In this document: positions 33,718 to 42,576 of the stretch, piece after piece
Layout of the letters: every line of letters starts with the position of its first letter
How positions within the stretch are numbered: position 1 is the stretch's first letter
Assembly (NCBI GenBank): GCA_029960885.1
Contig: JASBVV010000001.1
Span: 1-64,000 of the forward strand
Length of the DNA: 64,000 nt
From: Kyrpidia sp.
Lineage (GTDB): Bacteria; Bacillota; Bacilli; Kyrpidiales; Kyrpidiaceae
Reading direction: 5' to 3'
Program-made: the position numbers and the translations under genes
Notes under the pieces: generated by a model
Databases searched by the model: none
Told to the model about the DNA's origin: nothing
What the model saw: the letters and a program-made list of their open reading frames with translations, nothing else

Positions 33718-35079
33718 ATGAACGAATGGGCCGGCGCCCGGGTGCTCGTGGTGGGATTGGCGCGCAGCGGAGCGGCCGCCGCCCGCCTGCTGGCCCGGCA
33801 CGGTGCGGAGGTGACCGTCACGGACCGTCGATCGGAGCGGGAGTTGGGCGAGGAGCTCGCCGGGCTGGAGGGATACGGGATCCGTCTGGTGGTCGGGGGC
33901 CATCCGGGGAGACTGTTCGCCGAGCGGGTCGATTGGGTGGTGAAAAACCCCGGGGTGCCGTACAGTGCATATCCGGTGGCCGAAGCGATCCGCCGGGGCA
34001 TTCCGGTGGTGACGGAACTGGAGCTGGCCTGGCGGATCCGCCCGGAGCGGTGGATCGGGATCACCGGCACCAACGGCAAAACCACCACCACCACCTGGGT
34101 GGGCCACATGTTGGCATCGGCCGGCATGCCCCACCGGGTTGCGGGCAATATCGGAGTGCCCCTGTGCGATGTGGTGGAGGAGATCGGGGACGATCTTTGG
34201 CTCGTGGCCGAGTTGTCGAGTTTCCAGCTCCAGGGTATTCTGCGGTTTCGCCCGCGTATCGGGGCGATTTTGAACATCTATCCGGCCCACCTCGATTATC
34301 ACGGAAGTCTGGAAGCCTATGCGGCGGCGAAAAAGAAACTGTTCGCCAATCAGGAAACGGAGGATTGGGCGGTCACCGGAGGGGGCCGGGAGGATGTTCA
34401 GCGGCTCACCGAAGGGGTTCGAGCCCGGTTCGCCCGATTTGGCGGCCGTCCGGTCAAGGGGATTCCCGGGATGGTGGTCGAGGGAGGTCGGGTGATGTGG
34501 TGGGACGGCCGGGATGGCGAGCCGGTCTGCGCCGTGGAAGAGGTGGCTCTGCCCGGAGCGCACAATCTCGACAATTTCCTGGCGGCGGGAACGGTGGCCC
34601 GGCTCGCCGGGGCGCCGCTGTCAGCGGTGGCCGCGTCGGGTCGGGGATTTCGAGGTGTGGAACATCGCATGGAATTCATCCGGCGTTGGCGGGGCGTCGC
34701 GTTTTACAACGATTCGAAGGCGACGAATCCGGATGCGGCGGCCCGGGCGCTCGGTGCATTTTCTCGCAATGTGATCTGGATTGCCGGCGGGCTGGACCGA
34801 GGCGACGATTATCGGTGTCTGCTGCCGCTGCTTGGGGCGGGACGGGTAAAAATGGTGATGGTCATGGGTCAGTCGGGGCCCCGGATCGAGGCCTTGGCCA
34901 AAGAAGCCGGGATTTCAACCAGGCGTGTATCGGACGTGGAGGAGGCGGTGCGTCAGGCCGCCTCCCTGGCCCGGGAGGGCGATGTGGTGCTGCTTTCCCC
35001 GGCGGCGGCCAGTTGGGATCAATACCGTTCCTTTGAGGAGCGGGGCCGCATGTTCAAGGAGGCGGTGAATAAACTGTAG
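33718..35079 (+). CDS. murD: UDP-MurNAc-L-alanine:D-glutamate ligase MurD
   Basis: A 453-residue Mur ligase adding D-glutamate. N-terminal Rossmann-like part (VLVVGLARSGAAAARLL), P-loop ITGTNGKTTTT, and the C-terminal FYNDSKATNPDAA region. ATG 33718 follows GAAGAGGTG. Length is usual for the family. It is followed 35 bases later by the SEDS gene. Confidence 0.96.
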   Translation: MNEWAGARVLVVGLARSGAAAARLLARHGAEVTVTDRRSERELGEELAGLEGYGIRLVVGGHPGRLFAERVDWVVKNPGVPYSAYPVAEAIRRGIPVVTELELAWRIRPERWIGITGTNGKTTTTTWVGHMLASAGMPHRVAGNIGVPLCDVVEEIGDDLWLVAELSSFQLQGILRFRPRIGAILNIYPAHLDYHGSLEAYAAAKKKLFANQETEDWAVTGGGREDVQRLTEGVRARFARFGGRPVKGIPGMVVEGGRVMWWDGRDGEPVCAVEEVALPGAHNLDNFLAAGTVARLAGAPLSAVAASGRGFRGVEHRMEFIRRWRGVAFYNDSKATNPDAAARALGAFSRNVIWIAGGLDRGDDYRCLLPLLGAGRVKMVMVMGQSGPRIEALAKEAGISTRRVSDVEEAVRQAASLAREGDVVLLSPAAASWDQYRSFEERGRMFKEAVNKL

Positions 35080-35114
35080 CAGACTGGACGAGACCGGATA
35101 CAGGGGGTGGTTTG

Positions 35115-36215
35115 ATGCCCAGCCGGGATCGCGGGCCGGATCTGCTGCTGTTGACCACAACGCTGCTGCTTTTGGGGATCGGGGTGGTGATGGTTTACAG
35201 CGCCAGCGCCGTCCTGGCCGATCAGCGATACGGAGACGCGTTTTATTACGCAAAACGCCAGGTGATTTGGGCCGCCCTGGGGGTGGTCATGCTGTTTGTC
35301 ATGATGCGGATCGATTATTGGAGACTCCGGCAGTGGGCCAGACCAGTACTCGGGTTGTGTCTGCTCATGCTGGCGATGGTGCTGACCCCCATCGGGGCGG
35401 TGCGGGGCGGGGCCAGGGCGTGGCTGGGAGTGGGGTCTTTGGGCATCCAGCCCAGTGAATTCGCCAAGCTGGGGTTCATTTTATTTTTTGCGGACTGGTT
35501 AGCCAGGCCCACTTCGAAGATTGAGTCGTTTTGGCGGGGATTGGCACCGGCCCTGGGTCTGGTGGCGGTGGCCGTGGCGCTGATCATGTTGGAACCGGAC
35601 CTGGGGCAGACGGTGGTGCTGGTCGGCACCATGGGGGTGGTGATTTTTGTGGCGGGGGCCCGGGTTCGTCATCTCGTTTCCCTGGCCGCTGCCGCGATGC
35701 CGGTGTTCGCCGCTCTGGTGGCGGTGGCGCCGTACCGATTGGGGCGGGTGGTGGCCTTCCTTGATCCCTGGAAGTACCCGTTAACCGAAGGCTATCATAT
35801 CATCCAGTCGCTGTATGCCCTTGGACCCGGCGGGCTGTTTGGCCTGGGGCTCGGAAGGAGTCGGCAAAAGTTTCTCTATTTGCCCGAACCGCAGACCGAT
35901 TTCATTTTTGCGATCCTGGCGGAGGAATTGGGGTTTATCGGGGCGGCGACGATCCTGGTGTTGTTCGCGGCGCTGGTGTGGCGGGGCGTCCATGTCGCCA
36001 TGCGGGCGCCGGACGGGTTCGGCAGTTTGCTCGCCACAGGGATCGTGGCGATGATCGGGGTGCAGGTGTTGATCAATGTCGGGGTGGTGACCGGATCCAT
36101 GCCGGTGACGGGCATCACCCTGCCGCTGATCAGTTATGGGGGTTCATCGTTGGTCCTCATGTTGACGGGCATCGGCATCTTGTTGAACATCTCCCGGCAC
36201 GCGGGGTGCGGATGA
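35115..36215 (+). CDS. spoVE: SEDS-family glycosyltransferase SpoVE/FtsW
   Basis: A 366-residue, roughly ten-helix protein. GVVMVYSASAVLA and GARAWLGVGSLGIQPSEFAKL near the first third, and MPVTGITLPLISYGGSS near the end, are SEDS hallmarks. These proteins polymerise lipid II together with a class B PBP. Its place between murD and murG is that of spoVE in B. subtilis, where it partners SpoVD in cortex synthesis; a vegetative FtsW role cannot be excluded. Start ATG 35115 (or the preceding TTG). Confidence 0.92.
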   Translation: MPSRDRGPDLLLLTTTLLLLGIGVVMVYSASAVLADQRYGDAFYYAKRQVIWAALGVVMLFVMMRIDYWRLRQWARPVLGLCLLMLAMVLTPIGAVRGGARAWLGVGSLGIQPSEFAKLGFILFFADWLARPTSKIESFWRGLAPALGLVAVAVALIMLEPDLGQTVVLVGTMGVVIFVAGARVRHLVSLAAAAMPVFAALVAVAPYRLGRVVAFLDPWKYPLTEGYHIIQSLYALGPGGLFGLGLGRSRQKFLYLPEPQTDFIFAILAEELGFIGAATILVLFAALVWRGVHVAMRAPDGFGSLLATGIVAMIGVQVLINVGVVTGSMPVTGITLPLISYGGSSLVLMLTGIGILLNISRHAGCG

Positions 36216-36305
36216 CGCGCGATGCCCAGTCCGGCGCGCGCCGGGGATGCCGGGCCCGGCGGTGAAAACGGACGGAGCGGGACGGGACGAAGAGAGGGAT
36301 GGGGT

Positions 36306-37427
36306 ATGCGGGTGCTTCTCACCGGCGGCGGAACCGGGGGTCACATTTACCCGGCTCTGGCGTTGGCCCGCCATCTGCGGCGGACGGTACAGGGCGTTGA
36401 ACTTTTGTATGTGGGAACGGCGACGGGGATGGAGAGGGACCTGGTCCCCCGCGCCGGCATCCCCTTTAGAACCATTGAGGTGCGGGGGCTGCCCCGGCGC
36501 CCCGGCCTGCGGCAGGTGCGGGCCCTGTGGCGAGCATGGCGCAGTCTGGCCGAGGCCAGACAGATCCTTCGCCGGTTTCGGCCGGATGTGGTGGTGGGCA
36601 CCGGAGGGTACGTTTGCGGGCCGGTGGTGTATGTGGCTTACCGGATGAGGATTCCGACCCTCATTCATGAGCAAAACGTCATCCCCGGCTTGACCAATCG
36701 GCTGTTGGCCCGGCTGGTGGACGTGGTGGCCGTCTCGTTTCCGGATACCACTTTCTTCTCCAAAGCCAAGAGGGTGGTGATCACCGGGAATCCCAGGGCC
36801 AGCGAACTCGTCGATGTGGATCCCGCCCGGATCGGGGCGCTTCGGACCGAGTACGGGCTGCGGTCCGACCGTCCGGCGGTGGTGATTGTGTCGGGGAGTC
36901 GCGGGGCACCCCCGATCAATCGGGCGGCGGCGGGGCTGTTGTCGAGATTGCGCCGGGCGCCGTTTCAATTGGTTTGGGTGACCGGACGCGTTCACTACGA
37001 TGCCGTCCGATCGCAGATCCGGCAGATGTTCGGCTCCGGCGAGCTGCCGGGTCTGACGGTGATGCCTTTTTGCGACGATATGCCGGCTCTGCTGCAATTG
37101 GCCGCCTGCGCGGTCTGCCGGGCAGGGGCGTCCACGGTGGCGGAATTGACAGCGGCGGGGACGCCGGCTATTCTCATTCCGTCGCCTTATGTGGCCGGCC
37201 GCCATCAGGAGCGCAATGCCCAGTGGCTGGCCGAACGCGGCGCGGCAATCGTCATTCCCGAGGAGGAACTGACTCCCGACATCCTGTATCACAAGATCAT
37301 ACATATCTTAGAAAATGATGCATCGAAGGAGATGCGCCGCCGCTCCCGGGAGCTCGGGTTGACCGACGCGGCTCAGACTTTGACGCTCCTGGTGTGTTCT
37401 TTGGCTTCGAGGCAACGGGCGCGGTGA
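36306..37427 (+). CDS. murG: MurG, lipid II-forming N-acetylglucosaminyltransferase
   Basis: A 373-residue GT-B enzyme that adds GlcNAc to lipid I at the inner membrane face. GGGTGGHIYPALALA at the N-terminus, LIHEQNVIPGLTNRLLA, and the donor-binding region AVCRAGASTVAEL with PYVAGRHQERNA are visible. The usual GGSxGAxxxN loop reads SGSRGAPPIN, a mild departure. ATG 36306 follows GAGAGGGAT. A moderate terminator follows. Confidence 0.96.
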   Translation: MRVLLTGGGTGGHIYPALALARHLRRTVQGVELLYVGTATGMERDLVPRAGIPFRTIEVRGLPRRPGLRQVRALWRAWRSLAEARQILRRFRPDVVVGTGGYVCGPVVYVAYRMRIPTLIHEQNVIPGLTNRLLARLVDVVAVSFPDTTFFSKAKRVVITGNPRASELVDVDPARIGALRTEYGLRSDRPAVVIVSGSRGAPPINRAAAGLLSRLRRAPFQLVWVTGRVHYDAVRSQIRQMFGSGELPGLTVMPFCDDMPALLQLAACAVCRAGASTVAELTAAGTPAILIPSPYVAGRHQERNAQWLAERGAAIVIPEEELTPDILYHKIIHILENDASKEMRRRSRELGLTDAAQTLTLLVCSLASRQRAR

Positions 37428-37439
37428 CGAAGGAGCGAG

Positions 37440-37471
37440 TCCCTGGGTCGCGACGGACCCGGGGGCTTTTC
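37440..37471 (+). terminator. possible terminator between murG and murB
   Basis: CCTGGGTC pairs with GACCCGGG (one G-T pair), followed by GGGCTTTTC. The T-run is short, so it may be only partly effective. Confidence 0.5.
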
Positions 37472-37603
37472 GTGTTCAGCCGGAAAACTGTGCCGGTGCC
37501 TGGAGGTGGGCGTTTGTCACACCGGGCGGTGCCAATCCATAGTATAGGGATGCGATGGTTGGCAAGGGTTCCTGCCCTGGCCAGCCGGCGAGGAGGTTCA
37601 CCG

Positions 37604-38527
37604 GTGAAAGAAGAGATGGGGTCGATTCTCGGCCGAGTGGATGTTGGCCGGGTGCTGCACAATGAACCGATGGCACGCCACACCACGTGGCGGATCGGAG
37701 GTCCGGCCGATGTCCTTGTGCTGCCGACCGCCGAAGACCAGATTCATCGCCTGATGGCTCTGATCGCGGAACACCATTGGCCGTGGATGGTTATGGGCAG
37801 GGGGTCGAATCTTCTGGTCCGGGACGGCGGGATACGGGGAGTCGTCATTAAATTGGCCGACAATTGGTCGGCCATGGAGATCGACGGGACCGTGCTCGTG
37901 GCCCAGTCGGGCCGGCTCATCGTATCCGCGGCCAACGTGGCGATCCGCCGGGGACTGGCCGGTCTGGAATTCGCCACGGGGATTCCCGGAAGCGTGGGCG
38001 GAGCGGTGCGAATGAACGCCGGCGCCCACGGCGGAGAAATTCGTCACGTGTTGAAGTGGGCCGACCTGGTTTTTCCGGACGGTACCCCTCGCCGGGTGAC
38101 CGGCGAGGAGATGGGGTTCGGGTATCGCTCCAGTCGTGTCGCCGAGTGGGGGGCCTTGGTGGTGCGCGCGGCCTTTCAGTTGTCCCCCGGCGACCCGGAG
38201 GCGCTGATCCGGCGGGCGAAAACCTGGACCCGCCGGCGCCGCCAGACCCAACCCCTGTCCCAGGCCAGCGCCGGAAGTGTTTTTCAAAATCCGGCGAACC
38301 ACTTTGCCGCCCGGCTGATCGAAGAAGCGGGGCTCAAGGGGACACGGGTCGGGGGAGCCCAGATTTCCCCCATCCACGCCAATTTCATCGTCAATCTGGG
38401 CGGGGCAACGGCCCGGGATGTGCTGGAATTGATCTGTTTGGCCCAGGAAGAGGTCTATCGAAAGTTCGCCATCCGGCTGACGCCCGAAGTCAAAATTGTC
38501 GGGGAGGATGTTGAAACCGGGGGGTGA
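37604..38527 (+). CDS. murB: UDP-N-acetylenolpyruvoylglucosamine reductase MurB
   Basis: A 307-residue FAD enzyme that reduces the enolpyruvyl product of MurA to UDP-MurNAc. [29 protein letters not shown] (flavin binding), [20 protein letters not shown], and the catalytic Ser in [10 protein letters not shown] are present. The GTG start at 37604 follows GAGGAGG at ideal distance; longer frames lack a site. The stop overlaps murA in GTGA. Confidence 0.96.
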   Translation: MKEEMGSILGRVDVGRVLHNEPMARHTTWRIGGPADVLVLPTAEDQIHRLMALIAEHHWPWMVMGRGSNLLVRDGGIRGVVIKLADNWSAMEIDGTVLVAQSGRLIVSAANVAIRRGLAGLEFATGIPGSVGGAVRMNAGAHGGEIRHVLKWADLVFPDGTPRRVTGEEMGFGYRSSRVAEWGALVVRAAFQLSPGDPEALIRRAKTWTRRRRQTQPLSQASAGSVFQNPANHFAARLIEEAGLKGTRVGGAQISPIHANFIVNLGGATARDVLELICLAQEEVYRKFAIRLTPEVKIVGEDVETGG

Positions 38528-39792
38528 AGGCCTTGGACCAGATTGTCGTGGAAGGGGGCACGCCGCTGCGGGGCGCGGTCCGGGTGCACGGTGCGAAGAA
38601 CGCGGCCTTGCCGATTCTCGCCGCCAGCCTGCTCGTCGATGGTGTGTGCGTTGTCGACGATGTGCCGGACCTGCAGGACATCCGCGTCATGGTCGACATT
38701 CTGCGCGCACTGGGCGCTTCGGTGGAGTATTCGCCTCCGGTGGTCCGGGTGGATGCCCGACGGATTTCCCAAACCGAGGTGCCCGAAGAACTGATGCGGC
38801 GGATGCGCTCCTCGATTTTCCTTATGGGCCCGCTTTTGGCCAGGTATGGTCACGCCCGGGTCTCCCGCCCGGGGGGATGCACCATCGGGTCCCGGCCTAT
38901 CGATCTGCACTTGAAAGGGCTCGCGGCCCTGGGGTCATCCATCGACGAACGACACGGTTATATTGATTGCCGAGCGCGGCGGTTGCGGGGGGCGGCCATC
39001 TATTTGGATACTCCCAGTGTGGGAGCGACGGAGAATTTGATGATGGCGTCGGTCCTGGCGGAGGGCACCACGGTGATCGGCAACGCCGCGCGGGAACCGG
39101 AGATCGCGGACCTCGCCGATTTTCTGAACCGCCTCGGGGCGAGAATCGAGGGGGCCGGGGAGGATACCGTCGTCATATCCGGGGTGCAGAGCCTGGCCGG
39201 GGGAAGACACACGATCATTCCCGATCGCATCGTGGCCGGAACCCTGGCCATCGCCGCAGCCATGGCGGGCGGTGAAGTGACCCTGGAACACGTGCGGCCG
39301 CGCCATCTGGGGGCGGTATTGACGAAATTGCGCGAGGCCGGTGTTGAAATCGAGGTCGGCCGTGATATAATGAGGGTGCGTTCGGACGGGGAGTTGTCCG
39401 CCGTTGAACAGGTGCGAACGGCGCCGTATCCCGGTTTTCCCACCGACCTTCAGGCGCCGTTCATGGCGCTGCTGAGCGTGGCCCGGGGGATGTCCATCGT
39501 TTCGGAAACGGTGTTTGAGGAGCGATTCAAACACGTCGGCGAACTGTGCCGAATGGGTGCCAATATCCGGGTGGATTTGCGGACGGCGTTCGTACAGGGA
39601 GTGCCCCGGCTGACCGGGGCCGTGGTACAGGCGAGCGATTTGCGGGCCGGGGCCGCCCTGGTTTTGGCGGGCCTCGCGGCGAAGGGGACGACCGTGGTGG
39701 AACAGGCCCATCACATCGATCGAGGGTATGAGCGGTTGGACGAAATGCTGCGGGGCCTGGGGGCCCGGGTGCGGCGATTGTCCCAATCATAG
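38524..39792 (+). CDS. murA: UDP-GlcNAc 1-carboxyvinyltransferase MurA
   Basis: A 422-residue enzyme of the EPSP-synthase fold that starts peptidoglycan synthesis by transferring enolpyruvate. [17 protein letters not shown] at the start and the catalytic, fosfomycin-reactive C119 in [16 protein letters not shown] are present. GTG start overlapping murB. MurA thus precedes its partner enzyme's product in one transcript. In B. subtilis murAA lies elsewhere, so its place between murB and divIB is a local variation. Confidence 0.96.
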   Translation: MKALDQIVVEGGTPLRGAVRVHGAKNAALPILAASLLVDGVCVVDDVPDLQDIRVMVDILRALGASVEYSPPVVRVDARRISQTEVPEELMRRMRSSIFLMGPLLARYGHARVSRPGGCTIGSRPIDLHLKGLAALGSSIDERHGYIDCRARRLRGAAIYLDTPSVGATENLMMASVLAEGTTVIGNAAREPEIADLADFLNRLGARIEGAGEDTVVISGVQSLAGGRHTIIPDRIVAGTLAIAAAMAGGEVTLEHVRPRHLGAVLTKLREAGVEIEVGRDIMRVRSDGELSAVEQVRTAPYPGFPTDLQAPFMALLSVARGMSIVSETVFEERFKHVGELCRMGANIRVDLRTAFVQGVPRLTGAVVQASDLRAGAALVLAGLAAKGTTVVEQAHHIDRGYERLDEMLRGLGARVRRLSQS

Positions 39793-39803
39793 ATGGTACC
39801 GGG

Positions 39804-39854
39804 AGAGCGGCATACTGTGGAACATAGATATGCCGCTCTTTTTTCAGTATGACG
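39804..39854 (+). terminator. strong terminator after murA
   Basis: AGAGCGGCATA (39804-39814) pairs perfectly with TATGCCGCTCT (39839-39849), followed by six T. It should end or reduce transcription before divIB. Confidence 0.85.
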
Positions 39855-39867
39855 GGGGTTCGGCATT

Positions 39868-40623
39868 TTGAAGACGGGCGGCACAGCGGGACATCGGGGA
39901 GCGGTCGACGGCAAACGGCGTTTTCGGGCTCGGATGCTGTTGATCGGGTTTCTTCTCGGTTCCGCCGTGGCATTGTTTTTTGGGTCTCCCTTATCCCGGG
40001 TGACGAATATACGTGTGGAGGGGACGCACAGTCTGTCGCCGGTCGAGGTGGAACAGGCGGCAGGGATTTCCCGGGGTACGTGGTGGTTTCGGGTGAAGCC
40101 GGGTGAGGTGGCCGACCGGATCAAAAAGGTCTTTCCGCTGGCGGCCGATGTTCAGGTGCACCTCGGTTGGACGGGCACGATGACGATCTCCGTGACAGAA
40201 AAAGGGGTTGTGGCGGTGTTCCCGGCTGGCGGGGCGTGGTACCGGCTGTTGGACGACGGGACGGCTCTGGACGTGGTGCGGCCCGGGGAATCGATCGGCA
40301 TGCCTCTGGTGACGGCGGACGGTGCCGCCCCGGTGACGTTGGGCAAACCGGTGCAGGCGGCGGTTCAGGCGTGTAAACAGTTGGCGAAGCTTTCCCCGGA
40401 TCTGCGGGCCCAACTGGCCGAGGTGCACCTGGGCGATCCGGACGTGTGGACGGTTTACACCACGGACCATTATGAATTGCACGTGCCGGATGAGAATTTT
40501 GCCGGACGTATTCAGTGGTTCCCGAAGATTCGGGATCAGGTCAAGGACAAGGGCCCCGGGGAGATCTGGCTGACGGATCCGTTCCGGTACATCCCGTTTT
40601 CGGGCGGGAAGGGGAGCCGCTGA
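39868..40623 (+). CDS. divIB: cell-division protein DivIB/FtsQ
   Basis: A 251-residue bitopic protein: basic N-terminus, one transmembrane helix (MLLIGFLLGSAVALFFG, residues about 23-39), then an extracellular POTRA domain (NIRVEGTHSLSPVEVEQAAGI). It stabilises FtsL and links the early and late divisome. TTG start at 39868, following closely on the murA terminator. The DUF881 gene begins within its stop codon (TGATG). Confidence 0.9.
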   Translation: MKTGGTAGHRGAVDGKRRFRARMLLIGFLLGSAVALFFGSPLSRVTNIRVEGTHSLSPVEVEQAAGISRGTWWFRVKPGEVADRIKKVFPLAADVQVHLGWTGTMTISVTEKGVVAVFPAGGAWYRLLDDGTALDVVRPGESIGMPLVTADGAAPVTLGKPVQAAVQACKQLAKLSPDLRAQLAEVHLGDPDVWTVYTTDHYELHVPDENFAGRIQWFPKIRDQVKDKGPGEIWLTDPFRYIPFSGGKGSR

Positions 40624-41330
40624 TGGTGAAACGGGTGGAAACTGCGGTGTTGTTGACCTTGATCGGGGTGTTGCTCGGCTTTATGGTGACCGTGCAGCTC
40701 AAGAGCACCCATGCCGTCCGGGGAGCGCCGCCGCCCTTGCGCATCGATGAAACATCCCGGCTCATGGATTCCCTGGCGGCGGCCAGGCACACCAATGCCG
40801 CGCTGGAGAACAAGATTGCGGAACTCCAGGCCCGGGTGGATCAATACGAAAAACAGATGGATGCTGAGATGGGGCCGGCGGCGCCGGATCGAAAGAAGCT
40901 GGAAGACTATCAGATTTTGGCGGGGACCGTTCCGGTTCACGGTCCCGGGGTCACCCTGACCATCGACGATCATCACGGCCCCATTCCCGCCGGCGTCGAT
41001 TCCCGGTACGCCATCGTGCACGATTTTGATTTGCGCCGGGTGGTGAACGAGTTGTACGCCGGAGGCGCCGAGGCGGTATCGATCAACGGCGAACGGATGG
41101 CGGTGAGCACCGGCGTGGTGTGTATCGGGCCGACGATTCGGGTGGGGATGGCGCGGTTGGTCCCGCCCTTTACCATTGAAGCGATCGGTGATACGCGGCG
41201 ATTGCAGGACCAGTTGAACCGGTCTGGAGGGATCCTGGATTTGTTGCGGAGCCGAAGTGTGACGGTGTCCGGTCCTGTCGTCCGGGCGGATCTCCATCTG
41301 AACTCGGCGGCCGGCAATCAAACGGAGTGA
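40623..41330 (+). CDS. ylxW: DUF881 protein (YlxW-like)
   Basis: A 235-residue protein with an N-terminal membrane helix (AVLLTLIGVLLGFMVTVQL), a short coiled coil (NAALENKIAELQARVDQYEK) and the DUF881 domain (GPGVTLTIDD, then VVNELYAGGAEAVSINGERM). Function unknown; the family occurs in pairs beside sbp and ftsA in Gram-positive bacteria, which suggests a role in division or envelope. It overlaps divIB by one base. Confidence 0.88.
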   Translation: MVKRVETAVLLTLIGVLLGFMVTVQLKSTHAVRGAPPPLRIDETSRLMDSLAAARHTNAALENKIAELQARVDQYEKQMDAEMGPAAPDRKKLEDYQILAGTVPVHGPGVTLTIDDHHGPIPAGVDSRYAIVHDFDLRRVVNELYAGGAEAVSINGERMAVSTGVVCIGPTIRVGMARLVPPFTIEAIGDTRRLQDQLNRSGGILDLLRSRSVTVSGPVVRADLHLNSAAGNQTE

Positions 41331-41342
41331 GGGGCGAGGACG

Positions 41343-42092
41343 GTGTCGGCAACGCGGGAATCCGGAGCGGCGGGTCGTCCGGGAAAAACCCTGTATGTGG
41401 TGCTGTTCGCGGCGTCCACCGTGGTGGGGTTCATGGCGGCTGTGCAGATCGCCACGGTTCGCCAACCGGCCACGGCTCACGGCGACATTGTTGAATTGCG
41501 CAGTGAGCTGGTTCAACAACAGGCCAAGCAGGAAGGACTTCTCAAGACGCTGGGGGACCTGCAGCGACAATTGGAGAAGTACCAGGCGACGGGAGGCAAC
41601 CGGAGCGACATGGCGGCGGCGCTCATCCAAGAGGTGCAGGACGCCAGACGCCAGGCAGGTCTGGAACCGGCCGGCGGTCCCGGGGTGGTGGTGACCGTTC
41701 GGGATATCCCCGGGCCTCCGGTCAGCGGACAGGACACTCATATTTACGACTGGATGCTGCAGATGATCGTCAATCTCCTGTACGGGAACGGTGCCGAGGC
41801 CATTGCCCTCAACGGCCAGCGGTTGATTACGACCTCCTTTATCCGGGAGGTCAACGGCGTGATGCAGGTGAACACCCACCCCATCTCGATGCCCTACGTG
41901 ATTGAGGCGGTCGGGGACGCGGAGCGCATGAAGGCGGCGTTGACCATCAATCCCATCGTTCAGGACTATCGGCAAATCGGGAAAGAGGTGACCATCGAGG
42001 CGCGCCAGGGTGGTGCGGTGGTCGAGGTTCCCGCCTACCGGGATCCGGTGGAGTTCCGTTTTGCGAAGAAAGAGGTGACCGGGGGATCATGA
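41343..42092 (+). CDS. ylxX: DUF881 protein (YlxX-like)
   Basis: A 249-residue paralogue of the preceding protein: membrane helix (LYVVLFAASTVVGFMAAVQI), coiled coil (SELVQQQAKQEGLLKTL) and DUF881 domain (GPGVVVTVRDIPGPP, then IVNLLYGNGAEAIALNGQRL). GTG start 41343 behind GAGGGGCGAGG. The stop overlaps sbp in ATGA. Tandem duplication of this family is usual here in Bacillales. Confidence 0.88.
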   Translation: MSATRESGAAGRPGKTLYVVLFAASTVVGFMAAVQIATVRQPATAHGDIVELRSELVQQQAKQEGLLKTLGDLQRQLEKYQATGGNRSDMAAALIQEVQDARRQAGLEPAGGPGVVVTVRDIPGPPVSGQDTHIYDWMLQMIVNLLYGNGAEAIALNGQRLITTSFIREVNGVMQVNTHPISMPYVIEAVGDAERMKAALTINPIVQDYRQIGKEVTIEARQGGAVVEVPAYRDPVEFRFAKKEVTGGS

Positions 42093-42442
42093 TCTGGTTG
42101 TCCATCGTGGGGTTGATCCTGGGTGTGTTGTTGGGACTGGCTTTTAATGTGACCATCCCTCCCCAGTTTTCCAGTTATCTGTCCATTGCGGTTCTGGCGG
42201 CCCTGGATACGGTGTTCGGAGGGATTCGCGCCGGATTGGAAGGCAACTTCGACAGCCGCGTCTTCATCAGCGGATTTTTCTTCAATACCCTGCTGGCGGC
42301 GTTTTTGGCGTTTATCGGCGTACAACTGGGGGTGGACCTCTATTTGGCGGCGGTGTTCGCCTTTGGCGTCCGACTGTTCCAGAACATCGCCACCATTCGG
42401 CGTATTCTCATGGACCGAAGAAGACCTTCGTCTTCGGCCTGA
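42089..42442 (+). CDS. sbp: small basic protein Sbp (DUF1290)
   Basis: A 117-residue membrane protein with three hydrophobic segments (LSIVGLILGVLLGLAFN; YLSIAVLAALDTVFGG; FFFNTLLAAFLAFIGVQLG) and a basic end, IRRILMDRRRP. DUF1290/Sbp proteins stand ahead of ftsA in B. subtilis and many actinobacteria; the role is unknown. Coupled to the preceding gene and closed by a terminator. Confidence 0.9.
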   Translation: MIWLSIVGLILGVLLGLAFNVTIPPQFSSYLSIAVLAALDTVFGGIRAGLEGNFDSRVFISGFFFNTLLAAFLAFIGVQLGVDLYLAAVFAFGVRLFQNIATIRRILMDRRRPSSSA

Positions 42443-42455
42443 TCCGTTTTTGCCG

Positions 42456-42484
42456 GTGCCGGGGAAGCCCGGCGCTTCTTTTTT
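42456..42484 (+). terminator. terminator between sbp and ftsA
   Basis: GTGCCGGG (42456-42463) pairs with CCCGGCGC (42468-42475, one G-T pair), followed by TTCTTTTTT. It isolates ftsAZ so that it depends on its own promoters. Confidence 0.75.
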
Positions 42485-42505
42485 GTAAAGATGCCTTCGA
42501 AAAAA

Positions 42506-42534
42506 AAAGGGATTCCCTGCGTTGCGTCGAATTT
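42506..42534 (+). promoter_or_regulatory. sigma-H-type promoter of ftsAZ
   Basis: AAAGGGATT (42506-42514) matches RNAGGAWWW at 8 of 9 positions; 11 bases later GTCGAATTT (42526-42534) matches RNNGAATWW fully. In B. subtilis a sigma-H promoter raises ftsAZ at the onset of sporulation, so the location is as expected. Confidence 0.6.
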
Positions 42535-42576
42535 TCTAGAAGAGCATCTAGGGAGTGGGTTTGGGGGTGCCACTTT

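Noticed and set aside
31222-34563. A 1113-codon open frame on the minus strand across murE, mraY and murD
   Set aside because: It is the mirror of three intact genes in GC-rich DNA; the product has no recognisable domain and a biased Pro/Arg/His composition.
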